A DNA stretch of 64,000 nucleotides from Gordonia sp. X0973. Lineage in GTDB: Bacteria > Actinomycetota > Actinomycetes > Mycobacteriales > Mycobacteriaceae. Each line of letters opens with the position of its first letter. Position 1 is the first letter of the stretch. Location of the stretch: NCBI RefSeq assembly GCF_013348785.1, contig NZ_CP054691.1, positions 806,001-870,000 on the forward strand. Direction: 5' to 3'. The notes beneath the pieces are model-generated. The model saw nothing but the letters and a program-made list of their open reading frames with translations. It was not told where the DNA came from and searched no databases. Both the position numbers and the translations under genes were made by a program. This document shows, piece by piece, positions 42,538 to 51,563 of the stretch.

Positions 42538-43401
42538 ATGCCCACAGTCGTCGTCGGAGTCGACAAGACCGAGACCTCGTTGCACGCCGCCCGGTGGGCG
42601 GCTTCGCTCGCCGCGCGCGAGGAGTCGGAGCTGCATATCGTGGGTGCCTACGACGCGAGCACGAGCAACTACGCGCCCGGGTTGGTGATCCCGCAGGACG
42701 TGGTGGAGGCGATCGCCAACGAGGCGAAGACCGCGGTTCAGGCGGCGGCCGCCGCGGCGCTCGAAGCAGCGCCCGACGTGCGGGTGCGGACCAGCGTCGG
42801 TGAGGGCGACGCGGCGCGCACGCTGCTCGAGGTGGGCAAGGATGCGACCGCCATCGTGATCGGCACGCGCCGACTCGGCAGCGTCAAGGGCCTGCTGCTC
42901 GGATCGGTGGGCGTCACCATCGCCGCGCACTATCACGGGCGGGTCGTCGTCATCGGCGACGAGGTGAAGCCCGGGCCCGTCGTCGTCGGTGTCGGTGATA
43001 CCCCGAGCAGCGACCCGGCAGTGCAGGAGGCTTACCACCAGGCCGATTCGCTCGGCGTGGGCCTCGTGGCGGTGCATACCTGGGCGCAACTGGACGCCGA
43101 CGCGCTGCACGGCTTCGGGATCGAGCCCGACGCGGTGGAACGGATGAGCGCCGAGGCCACCGAGGCCGTCGCCGAGCGGCTCGCCGGCTACTCGCAGGAC
43201 TATCCCGACGTGCAGGTCGAGCGGGTCGTCGTGCCCGACGACCCGGGTAAGGCGATCATCGACGTCGCGACCGATCGCGGCGCCTCGCTGATCGTCGTCG
43301 GCAGCCGTGGTCGCGGCGGATTCAAGGGCCTGCTGCTCGGTTCGACCAGCCAGAAAGTGCTACAGCACTCCGAGGTGCCGGTCATGATCGTGCGCCGATA
43401 G
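42538..43401 (+). CDS. Tandem-domain universal stress protein
   Basis: Cytoplasmic protein of 287 residues containing two USP domains (about 1-140 and 150-287). Both carry the ATP-binding G-rich signature: GTRRLGSVKGLLLGSVG and GSRGRGGFKGLLLGSTSQ, and the chain ends VPVMIVRR. Such double USPs are induced by hypoxia, nutrient stress or redox stress and probably act as ATP-dependent sensors. ATG 42538 is set by GAGGAG a few bases upstream. An in-frame ATG at 42481 has no such site. A pair of GTCCCGATT repeats lies about 90 bases upstream. Confidence 0.92.
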   Translation: MPTVVVGVDKTETSLHAARWAASLAAREESELHIVGAYDASTSNYAPGLVIPQDVVEAIANEAKTAVQAAAAAALEAAPDVRVRTSVGEGDAARTLLEVGKDATAIVIGTRRLGSVKGLLLGSVGVTIAAHYHGRVVVIGDEVKPGPVVVGVGDTPSSDPAVQEAYHQADSLGVGLVAVHTWAQLDADALHGFGIEPDAVERMSAEATEAVAERLAGYSQDYPDVQVERVVVPDDPGKAIIDVATDRGASLIVVGSRGRGGFKGLLLGSTSQKVLQHSEVPVMIVRR

Positions 43402-43462
43402 CCGTTCCGGTCGGACACCGAATCGCGCCTGCGACGGCGGGTTCTGTGCTTATCGTTGGGCC

Positions 43463-45073
43463 GTGGAAACCGACCATTTGCAGAACTCAGGAGAACTAGC
43501 AGACCCCGTCGGCGACGATGCCGAACCCGCCCCGCGGATCGATCGGGCGATCCTGGGGGCGACCGCGGCGGTCGTCGCCGCCTTCGTCGTATGGGGCATC
43601 GCCGCACCGCATTCGATGCGCGTCGCCACCTCGTCGGCGATGACGTGGGTGACCGACAACATGGGGTGGCTGTACCTCACCTCCGCAAGCGGATTCGTCA
43701 TCTTCGTGGTGGTCATCGCCTGCACCCGGTACGGCCGGATCCCGCTCGGGCGCGACGGGGAGAAGCCGGAGTACCGCACCGTCAGCTGGATCGCGATGAT
43801 GTTCTCCGCCGGCATGGGGATCGGCCTGATGTTCTTCGGCGCCTACGAACCGCTCTTGCACTACCTGCAGGAACCGCCCGGCGCGCTGCTCAAGTCGCCG
43901 CCGGGAACCCCGGCGAACCATCTGCCGACGGCGATGGCCACCACGATGTTCCACTGGGGATTCCACCCGTGGGCCATGTATGCCGTCGTCGGGATGGCAC
44001 TGGGCTATTCGACCTATCGGATGGGGCGCGGCCAGCTGCTCTCGGCCGCGTTCGCCCCGCTGCTCGGCACGCGACGCGCCAACGGCGCGGCGGGCAAGGT
44101 GATCGACGGGCTGGCGATCTTCGCGACGCTGTTCGGCACCGTCGCGTCGCTGGGGCTCGGCGCGCTGCAAATCGGGTCCGGTCTGCAAGCCGTCAAATGG
44201 GTCGACAGCCCGTCGAAGATGCTGGTGGTCGGGATCGTCGCGGTGTTGACCGCCTGTTTCGTCGCGTCGGCCGTTTCCGGGGTGGCCAAGGGCATCCAGT
44301 GGTTGTCGAATATCAACATGGTGCTGGCCCTGGTGTTGGCGGTCTTCGTCTTCGTCGTCGGTCCCACCGTCTTCCTGCTCAACGTCATGCCGACCGCCCT
44401 CGGTTCCTACTTCGACCAGATCACCGCGCTGGCCGCGCGGTCGTCGGCCACGGTCGACGCGGCGGGGGAGCAATGGCTGGCGAGCCAGACCATCTTCTAC
44501 TGGGCGTGGTGGGTCTCCTGGACGCCGTTCGTCGGGATGTTCCTGGCGAAGATCAGCCGCGGCCGCACCATCCGGGAGTTCGTGATCGGCGTGATGGTGG
44601 TCCCGACGGCCGTCTCGCTGGTGTGGTTCTCCGTCTTCGGCGGCACCGCCATCCGGCAGCAGAACGAGGGGGCCGGCTACAAGGTGGGAAACTCCGGCGA
44701 CGAGGAGGATCTGCTGTTCCACGTCCTCGATCACCTGCCGCTGACCGGCATAGCGTCGCTACTGGTCATGCTGCTCGTCGCGATCTTCTTCGTCTCCGGT
44801 GCCGACTCCGCGTCGCTGGTGATGGGCACGCTGAGCCAGCGCGGCGCCCACGAGCCCCGGCGTGCGCTCACCGTCTTCTGGGGCGTGTTGACCGGCGGCG
44901 TCGCGATCCTGCTGCTGACCGTCGGGGGAGGCGACGACGGGAGTGCCGACGGGCTGACCGCGGTCAAACAGATGGCGATTCTGGCCGCGCTCCCGTTCGT
45001 CGTCGTGATGATCGCCCTGTGCGTGTCCTTCGTCCGCGACATCCGCCGTGATCCGTTGATGCAGCGGCCGTAG
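43463..45073 (+). CDS. BCCT-family betaine/carnitine/choline transporter
   Basis: Secondary transporter of 536 residues with twelve membrane helices that imports glycine betaine, choline or related osmoprotectants. The signature MMFSAGMGIGLMFFGAYEPLLHY (about 112-134) and the substrate-site region WAWWVSWTPFVGMFLAKISRGRTIREF (about 345-371) are diagnostic of the family. GTG 43463 begins the chain. The C-terminal cytosolic tail is short, so osmotic regulation as in BetP, which uses a long tail, is probably weak. It is convergent with the mannosyltransferase; three 16-bp repeats span the junction. Confidence 0.93.
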   Translation: METDHLQNSGELADPVGDDAEPAPRIDRAILGATAAVVAAFVVWGIAAPHSMRVATSSAMTWVTDNMGWLYLTSASGFVIFVVVIACTRYGRIPLGRDGEKPEYRTVSWIAMMFSAGMGIGLMFFGAYEPLLHYLQEPPGALLKSPPGTPANHLPTAMATTMFHWGFHPWAMYAVVGMALGYSTYRMGRGQLLSAAFAPLLGTRRANGAAGKVIDGLAIFATLFGTVASLGLGALQIGSGLQAVKWVDSPSKMLVVGIVAVLTACFVASAVSGVAKGIQWLSNINMVLALVLAVFVFVVGPTVFLLNVMPTALGSYFDQITALAARSSATVDAAGEQWLASQTIFYWAWWVSWTPFVGMFLAKISRGRTIREFVIGVMVVPTAVSLVWFSVFGGTAIRQQNEGAGYKVGNSGDEEDLLFHVLDHLPLTGIASLLVMLLVAIFFVSGADSASLVMGTLSQRGAHEPRRALTVFWGVLTGGVAILLLTVGGGDDGSADGLTAVKQMAILAALPFVVVMIALCVSFVRDIRRDPLMQRP

Positions 45074-45119
45074 CGCGATCAGGCCCCAGCGCGATCAGGC
45101 CCGAGCGCGATCAGGCCCA
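45072..45119. repeat. Three tandem 16-bp repeats across a convergent gene junction
   Basis: AGCGCGATCAGGCCC plus one base is repeated three times at 45072-45087, 45088-45103 and 45104-45119. The first copy overlaps the BCCT stop codon, and the third contains the stop codon of the minus-strand mannosyltransferase; every copy carries a TGA on that strand. Confidence 0.9.
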
Positions 45120-46715
45120 GCTGGGTAGCCAGATCTCGGCGTGCCAATGCTCCCTGGTGATCGGGACGCCGGTCAGCACCGGCCACAACCACGCGAAGTT
45201 GACGATCACCAGCGCCAGGTACACGGCGACGAAGCCGACGACGAGGAACTGTCGGTCGGGCGGCGAGCCGTCCGCGCGGCGGGGGAAGTGGCCCGCGCGG
45301 TGCAGGATGTCGCCGAGGCACAGCGCCGTGAGGATCATCAGGAAGGGCGCCATCGTCGTCGCGTAGAAGTAGTACATCTGGCGGTCGATGTTGGCGAACC
45401 ACGGGGCGAACGCCGCGCCGTAGCCGACGAGGGCGGCGCCGTAGCGCCAGTCGCGGCGGCCGACGAAGGACCACAACGACCAGGCCAGTACCGGCAGGGC
45501 GAACCACCAGATGGCCGGTGTCCCGATCAGCATCTGCACCCGGGAGCACTCGCCGTCGCCGCAGCGATCCGGCCCGGTCTGGATCGCGTACAGCATCGGG
45601 CGCAGCCCCATCGGCCACGTCCACGGTTTCGACTCCCACGGATGATGGTTGCCTGCCGAATTGGTCAACCCTTCGTGGAACTTGAGGATCCCCGACTGGT
45701 AGTGCCACAGCGAGCGCCACGCCGGCGGGATCCAGCCCAGCACGCCCGTCGTGGACGCCTGCGCCTGGTAGCGGTAGACCGAGGTCTCCGAGGCGAACCA
45801 GGGGATGAAGGTCGCGAGATAGATCGCCACCGGCATGACCGCGAGACTCAGCGTCGACGGAAGGACGTCGCGCACCGCGACTCCGCGCCAGGGGCGGGTG
45901 ATGCCGTATGCGCGGCGCGCGGCGACGTCGAACGCGAGCGACATCAGGGTGAACGCGATGACGAAGTAGATGCCCGACCACTTCGTCCCGCAGGCCAATC
46001 CGAGCATCACGCCGGCCGTGAAGCGGTACCAGCGGAAGCCGAACCGGGGACCGTAGGGGGACAGGTGTGCGATGCCGTCGGAGTACGCGGTATCGAGGCG
46101 TCGGCGCATCTGGTCGCGGTCGCAGATCAACGCGGTGAAGGCCGCGACGACGAAGAAGGTCTGGACGATGTCGAGCATCCCCAGGCGGGATTGGACGAAC
46201 AGCACGCCGTCGCAGATGGCGAGCAGACCGGCGACGGCCCCGACCAAGGTCGAGCGGGCCATCCGTCGGGCGACGCAGTAGACCATCACGACGATGCCGA
46301 TACCGCACAGCGCCGGCATGATCCGCCAGCCCAGCGGGCCGTAGCCGAAGACCGCCTCGCCCAGGGCTAGGACCCACTTGCCGACGGGCGGGTGGACGAC
46401 GAGACCGTAGGCGGGGTTGTCCTCGATCCAGTTCCCACCGGTCAGAACCTGCCATGCCTGCGGCACGTAGTGCTTCTCGTCGAAGACGGGCGTGCCCTTG
46501 TCGGTGGGTTGGGTGAGGTCCCAGAACCGGGTGATCGCCGCCAGCAGGGTGATGACGAGCCCGACGAGAAGGCCGAAGCGTCGGTCGTCGGCGCCGAATA
46601 CCGCGTCGGGAATCGCCTTGCCCGGCCGACGGCCGAGATCCTCGGCGGCCGCGGAGGTGAGTGGATGATCGACGACGAGCCAGCTGCTGGTGGCACTGGG
46701 GTCGGCGGTCGTCAC
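45111..46715 (-). CDS. pmt: Protein O-mannosyltransferase (PMT)
   Basis: Integral membrane enzyme of 534 residues that transfers mannose from polyprenyl-phosphate mannose to Ser/Thr of secreted proteins (GT39, Rv1002c type). The first outer loop has the catalytic motif FDEKHYVPQAWQVLTG (about 80-95), followed by HPPVGKWVLA, the CGTKWSG motif and SKPWTWPMGLRP. About ten helices follow. GTG 46715 gives an N-terminus like Rv1002c; ATG 46751 would start two bases from rsmI on the other strand. It differs from the ArnT-like GT39 at 25.4 kb. Order pmt/rsmI is as in mycobacteria. Confidence 0.93.
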   Translation of the reverse strand: MTTADPSATSSWLVVDHPLTSAAAEDLGRRPGKAIPDAVFGADDRRFGLLVGLVITLLAAITRFWDLTQPTDKGTPVFDEKHYVPQAWQVLTGGNWIEDNPAYGLVVHPPVGKWVLALGEAVFGYGPLGWRIMPALCGIGIVVMVYCVARRMARSTLVGAVAGLLAICDGVLFVQSRLGMLDIVQTFFVVAAFTALICDRDQMRRRLDTAYSDGIAHLSPYGPRFGFRWYRFTAGVMLGLACGTKWSGIYFVIAFTLMSLAFDVAARRAYGITRPWRGVAVRDVLPSTLSLAVMPVAIYLATFIPWFASETSVYRYQAQASTTGVLGWIPPAWRSLWHYQSGILKFHEGLTNSAGNHHPWESKPWTWPMGLRPMLYAIQTGPDRCGDGECSRVQMLIGTPAIWWFALPVLAWSLWSFVGRRDWRYGAALVGYGAAFAPWFANIDRQMYYFYATTMAPFLMILTALCLGDILHRAGHFPRRADGSPPDRQFLVVGFVAVYLALVIVNFAWLWPVLTGVPITREHWHAEIWLPSWA

Positions 46716-46749
46716 CCGCCCGATAGTAGTGCCCCTAAGCTGGTCAACC

Positions 46750-47586
46750 ATGAGTGACCATCTCGGCAAGCTGGTGCTGGCGGCGACGCCGATGGGGCAA
46801 TACGACGACGCATCACCGCGCCTGCGGGCCGCGCTGGGCAGCGCCGACATCGTTGCGGCCGAGGACACCAGGCGCACCCGCGCGCTGGCCGCCGGGCTCG
46901 GCGTGGGCATCGCGGGCAAGCTGATCAGCTACTACGACCAGGTGGAGGCCGCGCGCACCCCCGGTCTGGTCGAGGCGATCGAGACGGGCCAGACCGTCCT
47001 GGTCGTCACCGACGCCGGGATGCCGTCGGTGAGCGATCCGGGATTCCGGCTGGTCGCGGCGTGTGCCGAGAAGGATCTGCCGATCACCTGCCTGCCCGGG
47101 CCGTCGGCGGTGACGACGGCACTGGCGGTTTCCGGGCTGCCGTGCGAGCGCTTCTGCTTCGACGGCTTCGCCCCGCGCAAATCCGGTGCCCGCCGCACGT
47201 GGCTGGCGCAGCTGGTGGCCGAGCCGCGGACCGTCGTCTTCTTCGACTCGCCGCACCGGCTCGCCGACACCCTCGCCGACGCGGCGGAGGTGCTCGGTCC
47301 CGATCGTCGCGTCGCGGTGTGCCGCGAGCTGACCAAGACCTACGAGGAGGTGCGGCGCGGCGGCCTCGCGGAGGTGGCGCGCTGGGCGGCCGACGGGGTG
47401 AAGGGCGAGATCACTGTCGTCCTCGCGCCGGGGGATGTGGTGGCGCCCCAGGCCGAAGACCTCGTCGGGCGGGTGCAATCCCTCGTCGACGAGGGGATGC
47501 GCCTCAAAGATGCATGTGCGCAGGTCGCGACCGAGACTGGGACGTCCAAGCGGGAGCTCTACGAGGCCGCGCTCGACGCCCGCTAA
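46750..47586 (+). CDS. rsmI: 16S rRNA 2'-O-ribose methyltransferase RsmI
   Basis: SAM-dependent enzyme of 278 residues that methylates C1402 of 16S rRNA (E. coli numbering). The family segments are LVLAATPMGQYDDASPRLRAAL, AAEDTRRTRALA, VTDAGMPSVSDPGFRLV, CLPGPSAVTTAL and CRELTKTYEEVRRG. The usual TPIGNL at the N-terminus is TPMGQY here, as in mycobacterial versions. ATG 46750 is separated by only a few bases from the divergent mannosyltransferase region. Its stop overlaps the end of a foreign-looking gene on the opposite strand. Confidence 0.93.
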   Translation: MSDHLGKLVLAATPMGQYDDASPRLRAALGSADIVAAEDTRRTRALAAGLGVGIAGKLISYYDQVEAARTPGLVEAIETGQTVLVVTDAGMPSVSDPGFRLVAACAEKDLPITCLPGPSAVTTALAVSGLPCERFCFDGFAPRKSGARRTWLAQLVAEPRTVVFFDSPHRLADTLADAAEVLGPDRRVAVCRELTKTYEEVRRGGLAEVARWAADGVKGEITVVLAPGDVVAPQAEDLVGRVQSLVDEGMRLKDACAQVATETGTSKRELYEAALDAR

Positions 47587-48557
47587 TTATTGTCCCGTTG
47601 GTTCTCGTCATCGTCGTCCCGTTGGTTCTCGTCATCGTCGTCTCGTTGGAGCGCGTCAATTGATACCGCCCAATTGGCTTTCGCTTGCTGTGTTTCAGAC
47701 TCTGCGAGAGCTAGCAGATCGGTCGGGGTCAATGACGTGAACTCGGAATCGAGATTAAGATAGTCGAGAATATCTGAGACCGTGCGAGTGTCGGTTGGAT
47801 CAGTGAAGTGCAGCGCTGTTCGTGAAGCTAGAAAGGCGCAATCTAAGGCATAGAACACCCTGCTGACTGAGTTGGCAGCCACGTATCGCCTCAATGCCAG
47901 GAGGCGTCCGTTGTTCGTGGCCTGATGGATCGCCAGAATTGCGGCCCCATTGCCGTGGGTGTAGTCGCTGATCAATCGATACATGTTCGACTGGTATACC
48001 TTGCCGAGGGTCTTGGCAAAGGTCTCCTCCGATGGGTCGAATTGTCGGCCACCCTGGAGACGAGGATTCGTTGTCGCATACCAATCATAAAATTCCTCTG
48101 CCGTCGTTCGCATGTTGTCGGGCGATCGGGGATTCCGGCCTCCTGCACTATCGAACCCGCTATATAGCATCGACCCCATGCGGCCGAGCCGTACTTCCAG
48201 TGGCTGTTCGTGATCGGCGACGTATAGGATTCTCGACGAGTACTCACATACTGAGCGTGTCAGTGCGGCCGTGGTAACTAGCAGTGGCAGGCTGCCGATC
48301 TGGAGTGCTGGCCGCAAACCGATCATGAGATCGCCGATTCCTTGCAGTAGGGCGCGGTACGTCTCGTGGTACACCGTCACTGGATTCGGAATGCTTTCCG
48401 TGCGCCACTCGCGATTGAGTTCGGCGATGTCACCATCCGGCTCATAGCCTTGCTGAAACGAGATCGCTTGCGCAATTAGGGCGCTGGCCTCGGTGGCGAG
48501 GGCAGTCCAATTGGTTGCCGTGATATAGGCGTCGAGAAATTCATCAGATTCGTTCAT
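47583..48557 (-). CDS. Unrecognised hypothetical protein inserted between rsmI and pabB
   Basis: Protein of 324 residues that I do not firmly recognise. It is mostly helical. The segments ALTRSVCEYSSRILYVADHEQPLEVRLGRMGS (about 98-129) and NMYRLISDYTHGNG (about 192-205) recall DUF5677-like proteins, where an Arg-rich helix precedes a YRxxSxxxH motif; this is a tentative resemblance. The C-terminus is two QRDDDDEN repeats plus QRDNN, from a 24-bp tandem repeat. Base composition is visibly more AT-rich than its neighbours, and it interrupts the conserved rsmI-pabB-metG order, both signs of transfer. It overlaps the rsmI stop by four bases. Confidence 0.6.
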   Translation of the reverse strand: MNESDEFLDAYITATNWTALATEASALIAQAISFQQGYEPDGDIAELNREWRTESIPNPVTVYHETYRALLQGIGDLMIGLRPALQIGSLPLLVTTAALTRSVCEYSSRILYVADHEQPLEVRLGRMGSMLYSGFDSAGGRNPRSPDNMRTTAEEFYDWYATTNPRLQGGRQFDPSEETFAKTLGKVYQSNMYRLISDYTHGNGAAILAIHQATNNGRLLALRRYVAANSVSRVFYALDCAFLASRTALHFTDPTDTRTVSDILDYLNLDSEFTSLTPTDLLALAESETQQAKANWAVSIDALQRDDDDENQRDDDDENQRDNN

Positions 48558-48629
48558 GTTTTAAGCTTCCTTACGGTGGAAGTACGATGCTGCTTGATCC
48601 CTGCCCACTTGGTCAAGAGAATTCTTTGT

Positions 48630-49964
48630 CTATCGGAGCGCTGACAAGATCGCGGCGGCCTTGTCCAGGCATTCCTGCCATTCGCGGTCGGGATCGGAGT
48701 CCATGGTGATGCCGCCCCCGACACCGAGGCGCATGGTGCCGTCGGGATCGATCTCCACGGTGCGGATGGCCACCGAGAGGTCCAGCGCGTGATCGGGCCC
48801 GGCGACGCCGATGGCTCCGCAGTAGACGCCGCGCGGCAGGGACTCCCACTGCCCGATGAGTTCGGCGGCCCGGATCTTCGGGGTACCGGTGACCGAGGCG
48901 GGCGGGAAGGTCGCGGCCAGCAGCGCGTCGTTGCCGACGGTGTCGTCGAGTTCGGCGCGCACCGTCGAGACCAGATGCCAGACGCCCGGTGCGCCGACGA
49001 CGGTCAACAGCTCCGGCACGGTCACCGAGCCGACCGTCGCCACCCGGCCCAGGTCGTTGCGCACGAGGTCGACGATCATCACGTTCTCGGCGACGTCCTT
49101 GGTCGACATGGCGAGGTCGCGCGGGTCGCCGTGCGCCGGCAGGGTGCCCTTGATCGGCGACGAGGTGACCTCCTCGCCGCGGCGGCGCAGGAAGGATTCC
49201 GGTGAGAAGCTCGCGATGGTGCCCCAGTCCCCTTGCAGGAAGGCCGCTTTCGCCGGGGCGGTGGCGGCGGCAACGGTGCTGAAGAAGGCCAGCGGGTCGC
49301 CGTCGAGCTTCCCGTCGAGCCGCGTGCAGACGCACACCTGGTAGATCTCGCCCGCCGCGATCGCGTCGAGGGCGTCGAGGACCGCCCGACGGTGGTCGGC
49401 CCGGCGAATCGGCGTGGGTGTTTGCCAGCGTGCTGAAACGGGTGCGGGGTCTCGATACACCGACTCGGCTAGCGCCTCGTCGGCACTCGACCACCGTGCT
49501 TCGTCGGCAGTTGACCACCGTGTTTCGTCGGCACTCGACCACCGTGCTTCGTCGGCACTCGACCGTCCTGCTTTGTCGGCACTCGACTGGCGTGCTTTGT
49601 CGGCACCCGACTGTCGTGCGTCGTCGGCTCGTGGCCGGGCCAACGCATCCGTGACCCAGTCGGGGCAGGGGGAACCGGTCACGTCGAGGTAGGTCCATTT
49701 CCCGTCGCGCAGGAGCAGCACGGCGTCGGTGAGACCGCCGGCGACCGTTGGGAACGAGCCCGCGCCGACGGGAAAACTCATCTGCCCCAACCAGAATCGA
49801 TCCGGCCGGTCGGGGGGCGCGCAACCGTCGACCACTTCGAGGGACGGCGCGATGACGGCATCCGCGTCGAGCCAGGAGCCGATGAGCGCCGCCGGCGGCG
49901 CGATCCCCGCCGCGCTGGTGTGCCGGTGCAACGACGCCAGCACGTCGAGCGCGCTGGGGCTCAT
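48630..49964 (-). CDS. pabB: Aminodeoxychorismate synthase component I with in-frame repeat insertion
   Basis: Chorismate-utilising enzyme of 444 residues that makes 4-amino-4-deoxychorismate for folate, with a glutamine amidotransferase partner encoded elsewhere. The catalytic half (about 185-444) has AAGEIYQVCVCTRL, SSPIKGT, ENVMIVDLVRNDLG, ATFPPASVTGTPK and GVGGGITMDSDP. Between the N-terminal domain and this half (about residues 112-172) lies a run of 8-residue repeats (SADEARWS-like). These are encoded by 24-bp units plus a REP-like core. The insert is probably a surface loop. The gene starts seven bases after metG, forming an operon. Confidence 0.93.
   Translation of the reverse strand: MSPSALDVLASLHRHTSAAGIAPPAALIGSWLDADAVIAPSLEVVDGCAPPDRPDRFWLGQMSFPVGAGSFPTVAGGLTDAVLLLRDGKWTYLDVTGSPCPDWVTDALARPRADDARQSGADKARQSSADKAGRSSADEARWSSADETRWSTADEARWSSADEALAESVYRDPAPVSARWQTPTPIRRADHRRAVLDALDAIAAGEIYQVCVCTRLDGKLDGDPLAFFSTVAAATAPAKAAFLQGDWGTIASFSPESFLRRRGEEVTSSPIKGTLPAHGDPRDLAMSTKDVAENVMIVDLVRNDLGRVATVGSVTVPELLTVVGAPGVWHLVSTVRAELDDTVGNDALLAATFPPASVTGTPKIRAAELIGQWESLPRGVYCGAIGVAGPDHALDLSVAIRTVEIDPDGTMRLGVGGGITMDSDPDREWQECLDKAAAILSALR
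49448..49627. repeat. REP-like core plus six 24-bp tandem repeats inside pabB
   Basis: 49448-49483 carries GGTCTCGATAC...CTCGGCTAGCGCCTCG, the core seen in the intergenic repeat at 2190-2330. Then six 24-bp units (49484-49627) follow, of the form CACTCGACCACCGTGCTTCG plus TCGG, with point changes. Because 24 is a multiple of three, the pabB frame stays open. Confidence 0.88.
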
Positions 49965-49971
49965 CGTCGGA

Positions 49972-51537
49972 TCAGTCCTGCGCGGGCGCCTCGAGGCGCG
50001 GGAAGACGGGCGTCGGCTTGGGCAGTGCGGTCCCGGGGACCAGCCGTAGCCCGGCGGCGGTGAAGTCGCGGGCCTGCGCCGGGACGGCGAGCTGGTCGAG
50101 GATGGTGCCGCAGGAGGTCGGCATCACCGGCTGGGCGAGCAGCGCCACGATGCGGACCACCTCCGCGCAGACGTAGAGGACGGTGACGGTGCGCTCGAGG
50201 TCGGTCTTGGCGAGCTTCCACGGTTCCTGCGCGGAGATGTAGCGGTTCGCCTCGGCGAGCGTCTGCCACAGCGCCTCGAGTCCCAGGTGCAGGGCCTGGG
50301 CGTCGAAGTGTTCGCGCACCTTGGGCAGCAGGCCGTCGGCCCGTTCCAGGAGGGCGCGGTCGGTCTCCGTGTAGTCGCCGGGGGCGGGCAGCACCCCGTC
50401 GAAGTACTTGCCGATCATCGACGCGGTGCGCTGGGCGAGGTTGCCGAATTCGTTGGCCAGGTCGGCGTTGATCCGCGCGACCATCGACTCCGCCGTGTAC
50501 GACCCGTCCTGGCCGTAGGACACCTCGCGGAGGAAGAAGTAGCGCACCGGGTCGAGGCCGAAGGCCTCGATCAACTCGACCGGGTCGACGACGTTGCCCA
50601 CCGACTTGCTCATCTTCTCCCCGTTGTTGAACAGGAAGCCGTGCGCGAACACCCGCTTGGGCAACTCGATCCCGGCGCTCATCAGGAAGGCGGGCCAGTA
50701 GATGCAGTGGAACCGGATGATGTCCTTGCCGATGACGTGCAGGTCGGCCGGCCAGTAACGGTCGAAGAGGGCCGCGTCGTCGGGGAAGCCGACGCCGGTC
50801 AGATAGTTCGTCAGGGCGTCGACCCACACGTACATGACGTGGTCGGGATGGTCGGGGACCGGCACGCCCCAGTCAAAGGTGGTGCGCGAGATGGACAGGT
50901 CGGTCAGCCCGCCGCGCAGGAAGCTGACGATCTCGTTGCGCCGGGTGTCCGGGCCGAGGAAGTCCGGATCCTTCTCGTAGAGGGCCAGCAGCTTCTCGGT
51001 GTAGGCGGAGAGCCGGAAGAAGTAGGTCTCCTCCTCGGTCCACGTGACGACGTGCCCGGAATCGGTCGCGACCCGCTGCCCGTCGTCGCCGACGGTGGTG
51101 TCGGCCTCGGCGTAGAAGGTCTCGTCGCGCACGTCGTACCAGCCCGAGTATTTGTCGAGGTAGATGTCGCCGTTGCGGGCCATTCGCTTCCAGATCTCCT
51201 GGGACGCGCGGAAATGGTCGTCGTCGGAGGTGCGGATGAACCGGTCGAAACTCGAGCCCAGGCGCTCCTGCAGATCCTGGAACCGGTCGGAGTTGCGGGT
51301 GGCCAACTCGGCGGTAGCGATGCCCTCGGCCTGCGCGGTCTGCTGCATCTTCTGCCCGTGGACGTCGGTGCCGGTGAGGAACCGGACGTCGAAGCCGTCG
51401 AGTCGCTTGAAGCGCGCGAGCGCGTCGGCGGAGATGTACTCGTAGGCGTGCCCGATGTGCGGGGCACCGTTGGGGTAGGCGATCGCCGTGGTGAGGTAGA
51501 ACGGACGGTTGTCGCCGTGGCTGGGGTGACTGGCCAT
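49972..51537 (-). CDS. metG: Methionyl-tRNA synthetase
   Basis: Class I aminoacyl-tRNA synthetase of 521 residues that charges tRNA-Met. The HIGH motif is [15 protein letters not shown] (about 19-33) and the KMSKS loop is [11 protein letters not shown] (about 300-310). The [11 protein letters not shown] segment and a C-terminal helical anticodon-binding domain are present. There are no zinc-knuckle cysteines and no C-terminal EMAP domain, as in the short actinobacterial type. ATG 51537 gives the standard N-terminus. It leads the metG-pabB operon. Confidence 0.95.
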   Translation of the reverse strand: MASHPSHGDNRPFYLTTAIAYPNGAPHIGHAYEYISADALARFKRLDGFDVRFLTGTDVHGQKMQQTAQAEGIATAELATRNSDRFQDLQERLGSSFDRFIRTSDDDHFRASQEIWKRMARNGDIYLDKYSGWYDVRDETFYAEADTTVGDDGQRVATDSGHVVTWTEEETYFFRLSAYTEKLLALYEKDPDFLGPDTRRNEIVSFLRGGLTDLSISRTTFDWGVPVPDHPDHVMYVWVDALTNYLTGVGFPDDAALFDRYWPADLHVIGKDIIRFHCIYWPAFLMSAGIELPKRVFAHGFLFNNGEKMSKSVGNVVDPVELIEAFGLDPVRYFFLREVSYGQDGSYTAESMVARINADLANEFGNLAQRTASMIGKYFDGVLPAPGDYTETDRALLERADGLLPKVREHFDAQALHLGLEALWQTLAEANRYISAQEPWKLAKTDLERTVTVLYVCAEVVRIVALLAQPVMPTSCGTILDQLAVPAQARDFTAAGLRLVPGTALPKPTPVFPRLEAPAQD

Positions 51538-51563
51538 AGTGCCCGTCAGATTACCCGTGGAAA

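Noticed and set aside
49484..49627. Possible CRISPR-like array
   Set aside because: The 24-bp units are directly adjacent with no unique spacers and encode in-frame 8-aa repeats of pabB.
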